The notes: generated by a model from the sequence alone, not told the origin. A DNA stretch of 64,000 nt from an uncultured Desulfobulbus sp. (GCF_963665445.1 NZ_OY762276.1:3776601-3840600), one strand, 5' to 3'; numbered from the stretch's first letter, positions 27,445 through 35,974 are shown. Program-made: numbers and translations.

Positions 27445-27906
27445 ATGAGCACCGAAAACATGGTTGAAAACGAAATGTCACCAATCTTCCTTGAACTGGG
27501 CAAAGCATTGTTCATTTGCCAGTCTCTCGAAGTTAATTTACGCTCTTTAAATGCTCAACTGAGGCATGATGAAGCCGATGGAGAAGAAGAGACATTTGGC
27601 TCATCATTGGATTTCTACTCAAATGAGACGTTGGGTCAGTCAATCAATAATCTTCGCAAGCGAATTGACCTCTCATCGGACTTGAGTGACTATCTTGAGT
27701 CCGGTCTTAAAATTCGCAACGAAATCGTGCATGACTCCATGGCCAAGAATATCCAGAGATTCGCGTGTCCCAAAGGCCGACTGGAAGTGGAATCTGAACT
27801 CGCTTTCATGAAAAGGGAAATCCAGAAGCGAGACGTGCTAGTGAATAAATTGCTGAATTCTCTCTTTGCAAAGAATGAGAATGAGTTCCGGGGACGCCAG
27901 ATGTAA
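27445..27906 (+). CDS. HEPN-like hypothetical protein
   Basis: A 153-residue protein if started at ATG 27445 (MSTENMVENEMSPIFLELGK); ATG 27349 would add 32 residues, and neither has a good ribosome site. It is predicted all-helical. The segment LESGLKIRNEIVHDSM contains R91-N-x-x-x-H96, the R(N)x3H pattern of HEPN ribonuclease domains, in the right place after a long helical region. HEPN proteins are often toxins or effectors in defence systems. The family call is inference from this motif and helical content. It follows the dead IS4 transposase in the accessory island; no antitoxin-like partner is adjacent. Confidence 0.5.
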   Translation: MSTENMVENEMSPIFLELGKALFICQSLEVNLRSLNAQLRHDEADGEEETFGSSLDFYSNETLGQSINNLRKRIDLSSDLSDYLESGLKIRNEIVHDSMAKNIQRFACPKGRLEVESELAFMKREIQKRDVLVNKLLNSLFAKNENEFRGRQM

Positions 27907-28336
27907 TTGATTGGGGGCATACCAAGATTTCTTAGTTGGTGCTATCCCGCATTTATCCCGATGTATCGGGAAGGTCTTGAACTGCAAGGAGGGCACCGGG
28001 TTTAACTCCTGATTTCGGTTTATTGGAAGTATCTTGACTCCGTCGTGCGGGCGCTAGCCACTCATCAGGGATGAAATAAGCAGATAAAAAGAAACTTTAT
28101 AATATACAAAAAATGCTTGTTATCAAGCAATCAGATGCGAGCGATTTAGCCCATTACAGCTTTCAAACTCTACGTGCGGTTCTGGTTGCAAATAGCTGTT
28201 TTTATGGGTTAAAAGAATAGATTTACATGAAAAAGTCAGTCCCCAAGGCATCCCTTTCTTTTGGTGTCTAAATTTAGACGGATTGTTGAGCCTGGGGGTA
28301 TTATCGAGAAACTACATAATTACTTGTTATGAAAAT
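27907..28336. other. Intergenic stretch before the cassette gene
   Basis: About 430 bp with no ORF I can support. A TTTATTGGAAGTAT string at 28019-28032 also occurs at the left end of the recombinase element (23924-23937). A CCCGAT-x4-ATCGGG hairpin lies near 27957-27972. I looked for an attC site that would close an upstream cassette and found none; only GTTATG at 28326-28331, 5 nt before the next start codon, resembles a cassette junction. Confidence 0.4.
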
Positions 28337-29731
28337 ATGATAAATCAGATATCTCAACGTAGATTTGATGCTTTATGCTACGCAAGGCAACCGCATATTA
28401 GAATGATTGCCAAAGAAGTTAGGTGGTATGAGGCATTTAGCAGAAAGATTCTTGCAAATATAGTATTTGATCGAATTGATCAAGATTATGGCTATGTAAT
28501 CCTCGGCAGAGATAGTAAAAAGATATTTCGTTGTATTTCTCTTGGTGTTTCAAACCCTACGGTTGAGGAGGCGGAAAAGAAGTTACTAGAAGATCTAGAA
28601 AACTACCGGGACGATGGGAACGAAGATTATCCGCAAGGAGATGAAATTGCATCTCCAAATGAAATTCTAGAACCGGTGGTAGATGAAGCAATATTACATC
28701 AGTATTTCAAAATTTTAATATACGAGCCTCGTTATGAAGCCGCTCGCAATCTAATTAAGGAAATTGTCTATAGCTACATAGACCCTGATGGTCATTACAT
28801 CAAAGAGTTTCAAACAAATGGATTCGATGCTAGGCTCTGGGAGTTATATTTATATGTTTTCCTATATAATTCTGGTTTCGAGTTTCAACACGGCCATGCG
28901 GCTCCGGATTTCCATGTAAATTGGTTTGGTGAAGAACTTTTTCTAGAGGCTGTCACCGTAAATCCAAGCCAAAACCCAGACAGGCCAGACCCAGATCCAC
29001 CAGAAACTCAAGAGGAAATTGATCGTTTAAAGAATGATTATTTGCCAATAAAGTACGGAAGTCCACTTTACTCAAAGCTACAAAAAAAATATTGGGAAAA
29101 AGAACACGTAAATGGCAAGCCCTTAGTTATTGCTATACATGATTTTCACATGCCTGGTTCCATGACATGGTCACACAATGCCCTTGCTGACTATCTTTAT
29201 GGAATAAGAGTTAAAGGAGTTGTGAATGAAAAAGGCCAAATAATTCCTGTCGTGGAAAATGTCGAATCCCATACATGGCAAGGGAAAACCATACCTTCTA
29301 ACTTTTTTTCCCAACCAGATGCTGAAAATATTAGTGCGGTTTTGTTTACCAACTCAGCAACAATTACAAAATTCAATAGAATGGGTAAGCTAGCAGGTCT
29401 TGGAAGTAAAGGGTTTAAGTTTATTCGTCAAGGTTATCGATTCAACCCAGCCCCAGATGCATATGCACCTATCCCTTTCGCCATTGATGTTGATGATGAT
29501 AAATATGAAGAATCTTGGTCTGATAGTGTGATAATGTATCATAACCCAAATGCAGTTTATCCAGTCAAACCAGAATGGTTTGCAGATATCTCACATTTTT
29601 GGTGGAATCAAGAAGAGGAGACACTTGAGGGCTATATTAAAGAATTTGATGTTATAGCATCTATGACAGTGGCAATATCTCCTCATATCGATCGCCCTAA
29701 AGTATTAGACGAAGATATAAAAGCTGAATAA
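28337..29731 (+). CDS. Unknown cassette protein with possible PD-(D/E)XK-like motif
   Basis: A 464-residue protein from ATG 28337 (MINQISQRRFDALCYARQPH); a TTG 54 nt earlier is the only other choice. No signal or membrane span. In the middle, GFEFQHGHAAPDFHVNWFG is followed by ELFLEAVTVNP, an arrangement like P-D...(12 residues)...E-x-V of the restriction-endonuclease-like fold (Asp191, Glu204), though the usual Lys is replaced. The rest is rich in Asp, Pro and aromatic residues (WSHNALADYLYG, SHFWWNQEEET). G+C is well below the core genes. An attC site follows it directly, so it is an integron-type cassette gene. Function unknown; the nuclease reading is weak inference. Confidence 0.7.
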   Translation: MINQISQRRFDALCYARQPHIRMIAKEVRWYEAFSRKILANIVFDRIDQDYGYVILGRDSKKIFRCISLGVSNPTVEEAEKKLLEDLENYRDDGNEDYPQGDEIASPNEILEPVVDEAILHQYFKILIYEPRYEAARNLIKEIVYSYIDPDGHYIKEFQTNGFDARLWELYLYVFLYNSGFEFQHGHAAPDFHVNWFGEELFLEAVTVNPSQNPDRPDPDPPETQEEIDRLKNDYLPIKYGSPLYSKLQKKYWEKEHVNGKPLVIAIHDFHMPGSMTWSHNALADYLYGIRVKGVVNEKGQIIPVVENVESHTWQGKTIPSNFFSQPDAENISAVLFTNSATITKFNRMGKLAGLGSKGFKFIRQGYRFNPAPDAYAPIPFAIDVDDDKYEESWSDSVIMYHNPNAVYPVKPEWFADISHFWWNQEEETLEGYIKEFDVIASMTVAISPHIDRPKVLDEDIKAE

Positions 29732-29739
29732 ATAAATAT

Positions 29740-29756
29740 CATAACAAAGCGTTTCG
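29740..29756 (+). other. 5' part of an attC site, interrupted by ISL3
   Basis: CATAACAAAGC, 8 nt after the cassette stop, is a typical attC start (R'' box ATAAC and spacer). It continues into GCGTTTCG (29749-29756), the left copy of the ISL3 target duplication. The other part of the site is at 31318-31386. Confidence 0.6.
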
Positions 29757-29762
29757 GGTTCC

Positions 29763-31016
29763 TCAGCAGAATCTGTGGGCACCCTGGGGTATCGGCAGGT
29801 CACCAAGCCCATGATATAAAGCTATTTTCAGCCCATCGTACGTGCGAAATCCATAGGATCGCTTGGTAACCACCTTTGCCTTGTTGTTAAAGCCCTCCAC
29901 ACAACCCAGGGCAATCGTATTTTTTGCACGAAACCAGTTGAGCAGGAGGGGGCGGTGAGCTCTCAACATTTTGGCAACCTTCTTCATCGGTTTGATTTTG
30001 GATCGCATGGTTCTTGTGCACCAGGCATCAAGAAACTTTCCAGCCCAAGCCGGTGAACTGTAGCCCCAGAATCGCTGAAAATCTTCCTTGAGCAAGTAGG
30101 CGCGGATAGTTCTGAGGTTGCATGCGAGCAGATCCTTGAGCCTGTCCACCTGTTTTTCGGTCAGATTTTCAGGTCGTTTTAAGAGGCACCAACGGCTCTT
30201 TGCAAGGAGGGGTTCTTTCCCCTTCTTCTTGAGCTCCTTGGCCTCATCGGCTCTGACCTCGTCGATAGCCTTGCTCATGTGACTCATGATATGAAACCGG
30301 TCGAGGATATTGACGGCGCCCGCTGCTTTTTCGGCAATGACGGCCAGATAGGGTTTCCACATGTCACTGCAAATAAACCGCAATTGCCGAGACCTTGCCG
30401 TGCCGAGCCAGTCGAAAAACTCTCTGAAAGTTTTGGCGGTCCTGTCGGGGCCGATCCAAAGCAGGCGCCTTTTTCCCTGGTCAAGCTGATACACCAGGGT
30501 GACAAACTTATCCTTGCGTTTGCGCCAGCAGATTTCGTCGATGCCAATGGCAGTGATCCCATCGATATTACGATAGGCGAGCCCCCAGTTGACCGCCATT
30601 TCCACCGACCTGAAGACCGTGTCCCAACTGGTTTTAAAGATTTCGGCCACTTCCTTCCAGCTCAAGCGTTTACACCATGTGGCCAGGAACCATGCGTAAG
30701 AGATCGTAAGATGGCTCTTTCCTACAACCCATGGCAGCTTTTCGACTTTGACGCCACAGGTTGGACACTGCAGCCGCCGTGGAGCATAGAGGAAAAATAC
30801 CGGAATGCCCCACAAGGGCACAAAGGCAAAAGATCTGACACGCAGGGTGTCGTACCCCGGCCCCCTCTGGCCGCACTTGGAACAGATGGGTTTGCGGCCG
30901 GCCTGGGGCCGCAACGTTATCACCAATGCCGGCGGTCCGGAATCACGCCATTTGCAAGTGTCATAGATAAAACCCGGTTGTTTTTCAATACGGTTCAAGA
31001 TAGTTTTAACGTGCAT
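29763..31016 (-). CDS. ISL3-family transposase
   Basis: A 417-residue DDE transposase from ATG 31014-31016 (MHVKTILNRIEKQ); an in-frame extension to 31115 is open but unsupported. The N-terminal zinc-finger region has paired CxxC motifs (ICSKCG, QCPTCG). A helix-turn-helix region (LSWKEVAEIFKTSWDTVFRS) precedes the RNase H-fold catalytic core: Asp in AIGIDEICWRKRKDK, Asp in ICSDMWKPYLAVI and Glu in GCVEGFNNKAKVVTKRSYGF. All three acidic residues are present, and length matches the family (400-450), so the enzyme looks functional. Its stop lies 6 bp from the left end of the element. Confidence 0.93.
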   Translation of the reverse strand: MHVKTILNRIEKQPGFIYDTCKWRDSGPPALVITLRPQAGRKPICSKCGQRGPGYDTLRVRSFAFVPLWGIPVFFLYAPRRLQCPTCGVKVEKLPWVVGKSHLTISYAWFLATWCKRLSWKEVAEIFKTSWDTVFRSVEMAVNWGLAYRNIDGITAIGIDEICWRKRKDKFVTLVYQLDQGKRRLLWIGPDRTAKTFREFFDWLGTARSRQLRFICSDMWKPYLAVIAEKAAGAVNILDRFHIMSHMSKAIDEVRADEAKELKKKGKEPLLAKSRWCLLKRPENLTEKQVDRLKDLLACNLRTIRAYLLKEDFQRFWGYSSPAWAGKFLDAWCTRTMRSKIKPMKKVAKMLRAHRPLLLNWFRAKNTIALGCVEGFNNKAKVVTKRSYGFRTYDGLKIALYHGLGDLPIPQGAHRFC

Positions 31017-31116
31017 CCTGTCTGATCTAAGCTGAGGAGTTTTTGGAAGAAACATTCCCCCGGCAAAGTAAGGCAGGATGCATTTTATGAAACCCCCACA
31101 AAAGGACATTGGCAAT

Positions 31117-31200
31117 AGCAGGGAGGTCCGCCTCTATCAAGGCCAAGCCCTGCGGGTGCGCGCTGCGCGCACAGCCTTGACAGAGACGAACCTCCCTGCT
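31117..31200. repeat. Long hairpin inside the ISL3 element
   Basis: Arms of 27 nt (31117-31143 and 31174-31200) are reverse complements with three mismatches, and the loop holds a further near-perfect palindrome, GTGCGCGCTGCGCGCAC. It lies between the transposase start and the right end of the element. It may block read-through from outside or be a structured RNA; nothing coding is supported here. Confidence 0.7.
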
Positions 31201-31317
31201 CATCCTGAAAGTGGCAAGGGTGACGGGGCGGCAGGTGCCCACCCCTCTCACCTCCGGAGGGGCTCAGGTTCTGGGGCTTATTTTCAAAGAGCTACCCACA
31301 AATTCTGCGGACGAGGC

Positions 31318-31386
31318 GCGTTTCGCCATCGCTCCACTACGTTCCGCTGGACGCGCTGAAGCGCGCCGGTGAACTTAACGTTAGAG
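31318..31386 (+). other. 3' part of the attC site split by ISL3
   Basis: Starting with the right target copy GCGTTTCG, this stretch holds a GGACGCGCT-GA-AGCGCGCC hairpin with one extra A, the extrahelical base typical of attC, and ends with AACGTTAGAG, the R' box (GTTAGAG, 31380-31386). The next cassette start codon is 7 nt later. Joined to 29740-29756 it gives an attC of about 78 bp. Confidence 0.7.
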
Positions 31387-31392
31387 CTCAAC

Positions 31393-32115
31393 ATGGCCAT
31401 TAACGTCACTCACGACACAAAAACCGGAAGTTGGTCGTTCTCATATAAACGGCATGTTCTCGTTGCAGTGGGTTTGCTGTTTATAGGAGCAGGGCTAGCA
31501 ACTTTCACTGGCCCATGGTGGCAAGGCATCCTAATTGCCTTGCTTGGCAAAGCTGATGTTACGGTACCGGAGTCATCTATATGGATTAGCGGAACGGTAT
31601 TGGTTCTTATCGGATTTGGATTCATTGGATACAAATACTTGGTTGTTGATGTGCGAGACAGAGAGATTTCTGATGATCGCTCTATGCTTTCTTCCGCACC
31701 CTTTCCTATCGATTTGGTTCGATCTTATCTTGACTGGCTAATAAACGACCACTCTTTCAAATCAAGTCTGGATACCGCTTTCTATAACTCGTATACATAT
31801 TTCCTGAAAAGCGAAAACAAATTCAGGCAACATGCTCTTGCTCAAGCTTATGAAGCCTATGCATTGCCAGCAAAAAATCTGCATAGCTTTTGCGCAACGA
31901 ATTTCTTTGTATTCCCAGACACACCGCCCCTTGATGGGGACTACAGATACTGCTTGGCACCAGACCTTAATATAGACAGAGGCATGACAGTCTACGATAA
32001 AGCAAAGTCTGCTCAGTATGATGATATGGCAAGGGTTCTCAGCGAGCATGTGTCTGAAACCCAACGGTCATTTGAAAACTTTGTGCAAGAGCTTAAAAGG
32101 CAGGGTCATGTGTAA
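31393..32115 (+). CDS. Unknown integron-cassette membrane protein
   Basis: A 240-residue protein from ATG 31393 (MAINVTHDTKTGSWSFSYKR); the GTG at 31369 lies inside attC and is rejected. Two hydrophobic segments, about residues 22-42 (LVAVGLLFIGAGLATFTGPW) and 60-80 (TVLVLIGFGFIGYKYL), form a hairpin in the membrane, followed by a soluble C-terminal domain of about 150 residues with YNSYTYFLKSENKFRQHAL. No ribosome site is obvious, as is common for cassette genes. It is flanked by attC sites on both sides, so it forms a complete gene cassette. I do not recognise the family. Confidence 0.75.
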   Translation: MAINVTHDTKTGSWSFSYKRHVLVAVGLLFIGAGLATFTGPWWQGILIALLGKADVTVPESSIWISGTVLVLIGFGFIGYKYLVVDVRDREISDDRSMLSSAPFPIDLVRSYLDWLINDHSFKSSLDTAFYNSYTYFLKSENKFRQHALAQAYEAYALPAKNLHSFCATNFFVFPDTPPLDGDYRYCLAPDLNIDRGMTVYDKAKSAQYDDMARVLSEHVSETQRSFENFVQELKRQGHV

Positions 32116-32120
32116 CCCCG

Positions 32121-32190
32121 CTCTAACAAGGCGCTCGTGTGGGACGCTGTGCCGCTACGCGTCACGCGCCCCACAGCTTGAGCGTTATGA
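32121..32190 (+). other. Integron attC recombination site
   Basis: The 70-bp site lies 5 bp after the cassette stop. R'' CTCTAAC (32121-32127) pairs through AAC/GTT with R' GTTATGA (32184-32190). A one-sided spacer AAGGC separates it from the L boxes GCTC (32133-32136) and GAGC (32180-32183). Inside, TGTGGG (32138-32143) pairs with CCCACA (32170-32175), then CGC with GCG after an A/C mismatch. This is the canonical folded attC layout. Confidence 0.85.
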
Positions 32191-32253
32191 GTTAAGACTT
32201 CTCCTGTGAACCTTAACCGTATCACGCATGTGTCCTGGTATACTTGAAAGTTC

Positions 32254-32388
32254 ATGGTGGAGCCTGGTCAGATTGACCTAAATAGAGCAACCAGGATCTT
32301 CGAGAGGATAAGAGACTTGTTAGTTGATCGGTATCGGGAACAAGAGAAGCAGGTTGAGAAGGATAATATAGGCAAACGGATTATGTGA
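32254..32388 (+). CDS. Possible 44-residue charged protein
   Basis: A short frame MVEPGQIDLNRATRIFERIR continuing with a charged helix (DLLVDRYREQEKQVEKD). The composition is protein-like and it lies in an otherwise empty gap between the last attC site and the hybrid kinase, but there is no clear ribosome site. It could be a remnant of a longer gene. Function unknown. Confidence 0.3.
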   Translation: MVEPGQIDLNRATRIFERIRDLLVDRYREQEKQVEKDNIGKRIM

Positions 32389-32464
32389 TGTTCAGCAGAT
32401 CAAGGCAGACTGACCGGCCAAACGACCCGGTTATCCTCATGTTTTATTCATACAGGGATAGCGC

Positions 32465-35320
32465 ATGCTTTTATCTCGCGTAAGAATACAGATAGCCGTT
32501 CGTATTATTGCCCTCAGTATCCTGCTGATCCTGAGCAATGTTCCATGGTTTCAGAGTCATGCCTCACCTCCCGCCGTCACAGCACCTCCTGTCCTACGGG
32601 TAGTTATGGACAACAACTATCCTCCTTACACCTTTATCGATCACGAGAAGCAGCCTCAAGGCATCCTGGTCGATCAGTGGCGTTTGTGGCAGGAAAAGAC
32701 CGGTATCCAAGTAAAGATAACCGCCATCGACTGGAAAGACGCTCTTAGGGACATGAAGGACGGCAAATATGATGTTATAGACACTGCCTTTAAAACCGAT
32801 GAAAGAAAAACCTGGCTCGATTTCGGCGGTCCCCATACCAGCATCGAGGTGGCCGCATATTTCGAAAAGGGCATAAGTGCCATCACTACAGTCGATTCTC
32901 TGCAGGGATTTGCCGTTGCCGTAAAGGAAGGCGATGCCGCCGTAAACATGCTGTTAAACCACGGAGTCAAAGATTTAATCTTTTTCAAAGGGTATGAGGA
33001 TATTGCCCAGGCGGCCAAGGAACACAAGGTCAATGTTTTTGTCATCGACACTCCGCCAGCGCTCTATTTTCTTCACAAATACAACCTACAGGACAATTTC
33101 AAGGCATCACCACCGTTCCATATCGGCCAATTTCACCGTGCGGTGAAAAAAGGCAATGTTGCGATGTTGCGGAAAATCGAAGCGGGCTTTGCCTTAATCT
33201 CTCCCGATGAATTGAAAAATATCGAAAAGAAATGGCTCGGATCATCCCTTCTTCAAAAGGTGTCCCGGAACGAAATCCTGATGGCTATTGGTGCCATAGG
33301 GCTTTTTTTCCTGCTGTTCCTGATCTGGAATTATTCATTGAGAACAGCCGTGCGGAAAAGGACCGCCGAACTGGAAAACAGTCAAATAGCACTTCAGCAT
33401 GAGCGCCAACGCCTGGAGTTTGTGATTGACGGTTCACGCCTTGGGGTATGGGAGTGGAACGTCCAAACCAATGAAACCGTGTTTAACGAGACCTGGGCTG
33501 AAATGCTCGGATATACTCTCAAGGAGTTAACGCCTTTTAGCTACACCACATGGGAAAAACTGCTCCATTCTGAAGATGTTGAAGTCGCCAAAGGCGCATT
33601 GTTCGCATGCGTGGAAGGAAAAACGGCCAGCTATGATTGTGAGTTCCGTATGCAGCACAAGGACGGTCATTGGGTATGGATACTTGACCGTGGCCAAGTT
33701 TTCACCCGTGACGCCGAAGGTTCTCCACTGTTGATGTTTGGCACACATACCGACATCACGACTATCAAGCGAGCCCAAGAAGTGGCTCGATCCACCAATG
33801 AAATGCTCTCGCAGTTCATCAAAAACTCACCAATTTACGCCTATATTAAAGAGGTAAGCTCTACTGGCAGCCGAACCATCAAGGCTAGCGACAATTTTCA
33901 GGACTTGGTCAATATACCGGTCGCCGAGATGGTCGGTAAAACCATGGACGAACTCTTTCCCCCCGAGTTTGCCGCGCAGATCACCGCCGACGATTGGCAG
34001 GTGTTTTCTCAAGGAAAGATCCTGCGGCGTGAAGAAGTCCTGAATGGATGCACATACACAACCATCAAGTTCCCGATTCGGTTAGGGGAAAGAAATCTTC
34101 TCGCTGGCTACACAATTGATATCACCGATCGAGTCCAGGCCGAGGCGGATCGAGAAATGATGCGGGAACAATTGATCCAGTCTCAAAAATTGGAGTCTGT
34201 AGGAAGGTTGGCGGGGGGGGTTGCTCATGATTTTAACAACATGCTCGGAGTGATTCTCGGCCATGCCGAATTGGCGATGAATAGGCTGGACACCTCCCAC
34301 CTGGCCTATGAGAGTCTGAAGAATATCCACACCGCAGCAGAACGATCTGCCAATCTCACCCGCCAACTCTTGGCTTTTGCCCGTAAACAGACCGTTGCCC
34401 CCAAAGTGCTCGACCTGAACCAGACCATCGAAGGGATGGTGAACATGCTGACTCGTCTTATCGGCGAGGACATAGATCTAGCCTGGCTCCCGGGCGGCAA
34501 ACTTGGGGCAATCAAAATAGATCCATCACAAATCGACCAGATCCTAGTGAATCTGTGTGTCAATGCCCGGGACGCCATCGGTGACACGGGCAAGGTCACC
34601 ATCGAAACCAACACCGCTTCCTTTAATGCAGACTACTGTGCCAAACACGCTGATTTCCTTCCTGGTGAGTATGTACTTCTGGCGGTAAGCGACAACGGCT
34701 GCGGCATGCATCCCGAAACCGTAGCGCACCTGTTCGAGCCCTTCTTCACCACCAAGGACAGGGGAAAAGGAACCGGCTTGGGGTTGGCGACAGTGTACGG
34801 TATCGTCAGGCAAAATAACGGCTTTATCAATGTCTACAGTGAACCGGGTCAGGGAACTACCTTCAAGGTGTACTTGCCCCTGCATGCGACTAGGACAGGA
34901 CTGGCTACACAAACAGACACGGCAGAGCCTGTAGTCCGAGGGAATGAAACCATTCTATTGGTGGAAGACGAACTGCTAATCCTCGACATGACCAGGGATA
35001 TGCTCGAAATCCAGGGCTTCACCGTCCTGCCGGCAGCCACGCCGGCCGAAGCCATCCGTCTGGCAAGGGAGCATGCCTGTGAAATCCATCTGCTGATGAC
35101 CGATGTGGTCATGCCGGGGATGAACGGCCGTGATTTGGCCAAGAATCTGTTAACCCTATATCCCAACCTTATTCCTTTATTCATGTCTGGCTACACAGCC
35201 AACGTTATTGCTCACCGTGGTGTACTCGACGAGGGAGTTCATTTTATCCAGAAACCCTTCACAATGAACGACCTGAGTGCCAAAATCAGAGAAGTGCTTA
35301 ATTTCAGGAATGACGATTGA
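32465..35320 (+). CDS. Hybrid sensor histidine kinase with periplasmic solute-binding sensor
   Basis: A 951-residue inner-membrane sensor. After a signal/TM segment (about 10-32), residues about 43-265 form a periplasmic SBP_bac_3 domain (LRVVMDNNYPPYTFID opening). TM2 is about 270-293. Two PAS domains (about 315-440 and 450-560) precede HisKA with His588 in GGVAHDFNNML, an ATPase with DNGCGM and GTGLGLATVYG, and a receiver with Asp880 in MTDVVMPGMNG. BvgS-like architecture: ligand binding outside controls a phosphorelay inside. No response regulator with an output domain is adjacent. A run of eight G (34213-34220) lies in the codons just before the active His. The start ATG has only a weak ribosome site. 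Confidence 0.92.
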   Translation: MLLSRVRIQIAVRIIALSILLILSNVPWFQSHASPPAVTAPPVLRVVMDNNYPPYTFIDHEKQPQGILVDQWRLWQEKTGIQVKITAIDWKDALRDMKDGKYDVIDTAFKTDERKTWLDFGGPHTSIEVAAYFEKGISAITTVDSLQGFAVAVKEGDAAVNMLLNHGVKDLIFFKGYEDIAQAAKEHKVNVFVIDTPPALYFLHKYNLQDNFKASPPFHIGQFHRAVKKGNVAMLRKIEAGFALISPDELKNIEKKWLGSSLLQKVSRNEILMAIGAIGLFFLLFLIWNYSLRTAVRKRTAELENSQIALQHERQRLEFVIDGSRLGVWEWNVQTNETVFNETWAEMLGYTLKELTPFSYTTWEKLLHSEDVEVAKGALFACVEGKTASYDCEFRMQHKDGHWVWILDRGQVFTRDAEGSPLLMFGTHTDITTIKRAQEVARSTNEMLSQFIKNSPIYAYIKEVSSTGSRTIKASDNFQDLVNIPVAEMVGKTMDELFPPEFAAQITADDWQVFSQGKILRREEVLNGCTYTTIKFPIRLGERNLLAGYTIDITDRVQAEADREMMREQLIQSQKLESVGRLAGGVAHDFNNMLGVILGHAELAMNRLDTSHLAYESLKNIHTAAERSANLTRQLLAFARKQTVAPKVLDLNQTIEGMVNMLTRLIGEDIDLAWLPGGKLGAIKIDPSQIDQILVNLCVNARDAIGDTGKVTIETNTASFNADYCAKHADFLPGEYVLLAVSDNGCGMHPETVAHLFEPFFTTKDRGKGTGLGLATVYGIVRQNNGFINVYSEPGQGTTFKVYLPLHATRTGLATQTDTAEPVVRGNETILLVEDELLILDMTRDMLEIQGFTVLPAATPAEAIRLAREHACEIHLLMTDVVMPGMNGRDLAKNLLTLYPNLIPLFMSGYTANVIAHRGVLDEGVHFIQKPFTMNDLSAKIREVLNFRNDD

Positions 35321-35486
35321 GCAAATTTGGTATTTTTATCTGGTTGTTTAAAAAATAATCAGCATATCAAAGACCTTTGCAGTCAACATTGCTCCTGATA
35401 ATATTGACTAAAAATACAAAACAAATACAAATTCACTTGCCGAGCTAATTTTATTTGCTAAAAAATCAAAAAATAATTCAGTTTTT

Positions 35487-35822
35487 ATGGAAAAAAAATT
35501 AAATAAAAAACAAGTCCAGAACTTGTTTATAAAGTTTTCTTACCCTCTTCTTAAATCAGCAATCACTGATCACCAGAAAAAAGTATCTCTTGGTATAGCT
35601 AAAACTCTGTGGGTAGCCCTTGTTGGTGAAAATGATACAGAAAAGCAAATTTATAATATCTTAAATGACATTTTGAATGGTAAGCACGAGGCTAATATAC
35701 AGATAGGCTCTCTTTATTACTTCAAAATGAAGGCAGCGCTGACAGAGAATGAAATTAAATCGCTCATATCTTATTATAGTATCGATAAAAATATTAAAAG
35801 CTTGGAACAATGGCTGGATTAA
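35487..35822 (+). CDS. Hypothetical A+T-rich protein, 111 residues
   Basis: A Lys/Asn/Ile-rich soluble protein (MEKKLNKKQVQNLFIKFSYP) with codon use much more A+T-rich than the core genome, pointing to recent transfer. No signal or membrane span; mixed helix with a Trp near the end (SLEQWLD). There is no clear ribosome site. It lies between the hybrid kinase and another A+T-rich ORF. I do not recognise a family. Confidence 0.55.
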   Translation: MEKKLNKKQVQNLFIKFSYPLLKSAITDHQKKVSLGIAKTLWVALVGENDTEKQIYNILNDILNGKHEANIQIGSLYYFKMKAALTENEIKSLISYYSIDKNIKSLEQWLD

Positions 35823-35974
35823 GTAGTTTAGGTTATAAAAAATAGCGAACCAGATGACTCGTTACGATTTTTATACTGGATTCATATATCTCCTGTAGGT
35901 CATGACCGGTTGGAAATATGTAGGCTACCATTGATTATCATCATTTACTTCGATTAACGGAATGGAGGAAGAAA

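Larger units (their letters stand above)
29757..31317 (-). mobile_element. Complete ISL3-family insertion sequence inside an attC site
   Basis: The 1,561-bp element is bounded by an exact 8-bp direct repeat, GCGTTTCG, at 29749-29756 and 31318-31325; 8 bp is the usual ISL3 target duplication. Its ends form an imperfect inverted repeat of about 23 bp (17 matches) with the core GCAGAAT(C/T)TGTGGG at 29766-29779 and 31299-31312. It carries one full transposase gene read on the minus strand and a 300-bp non-coding right part with a long hairpin. Confidence 0.88.

Noticed and set aside
28019-28032. TTTATTGGAAGTAT as a second end of the recombinase element (also at 23924-23937)
   Set aside because: A 14-bp match between two places in a 64-kb window can occur by chance, and no longer flanking match exists.
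31393-32115. GTG at 31369 as the start of the cassette membrane protein
   Set aside because: It lies within the attC site; the ATG at 31393, 7 nt after the R' box, is the usual cassette position.
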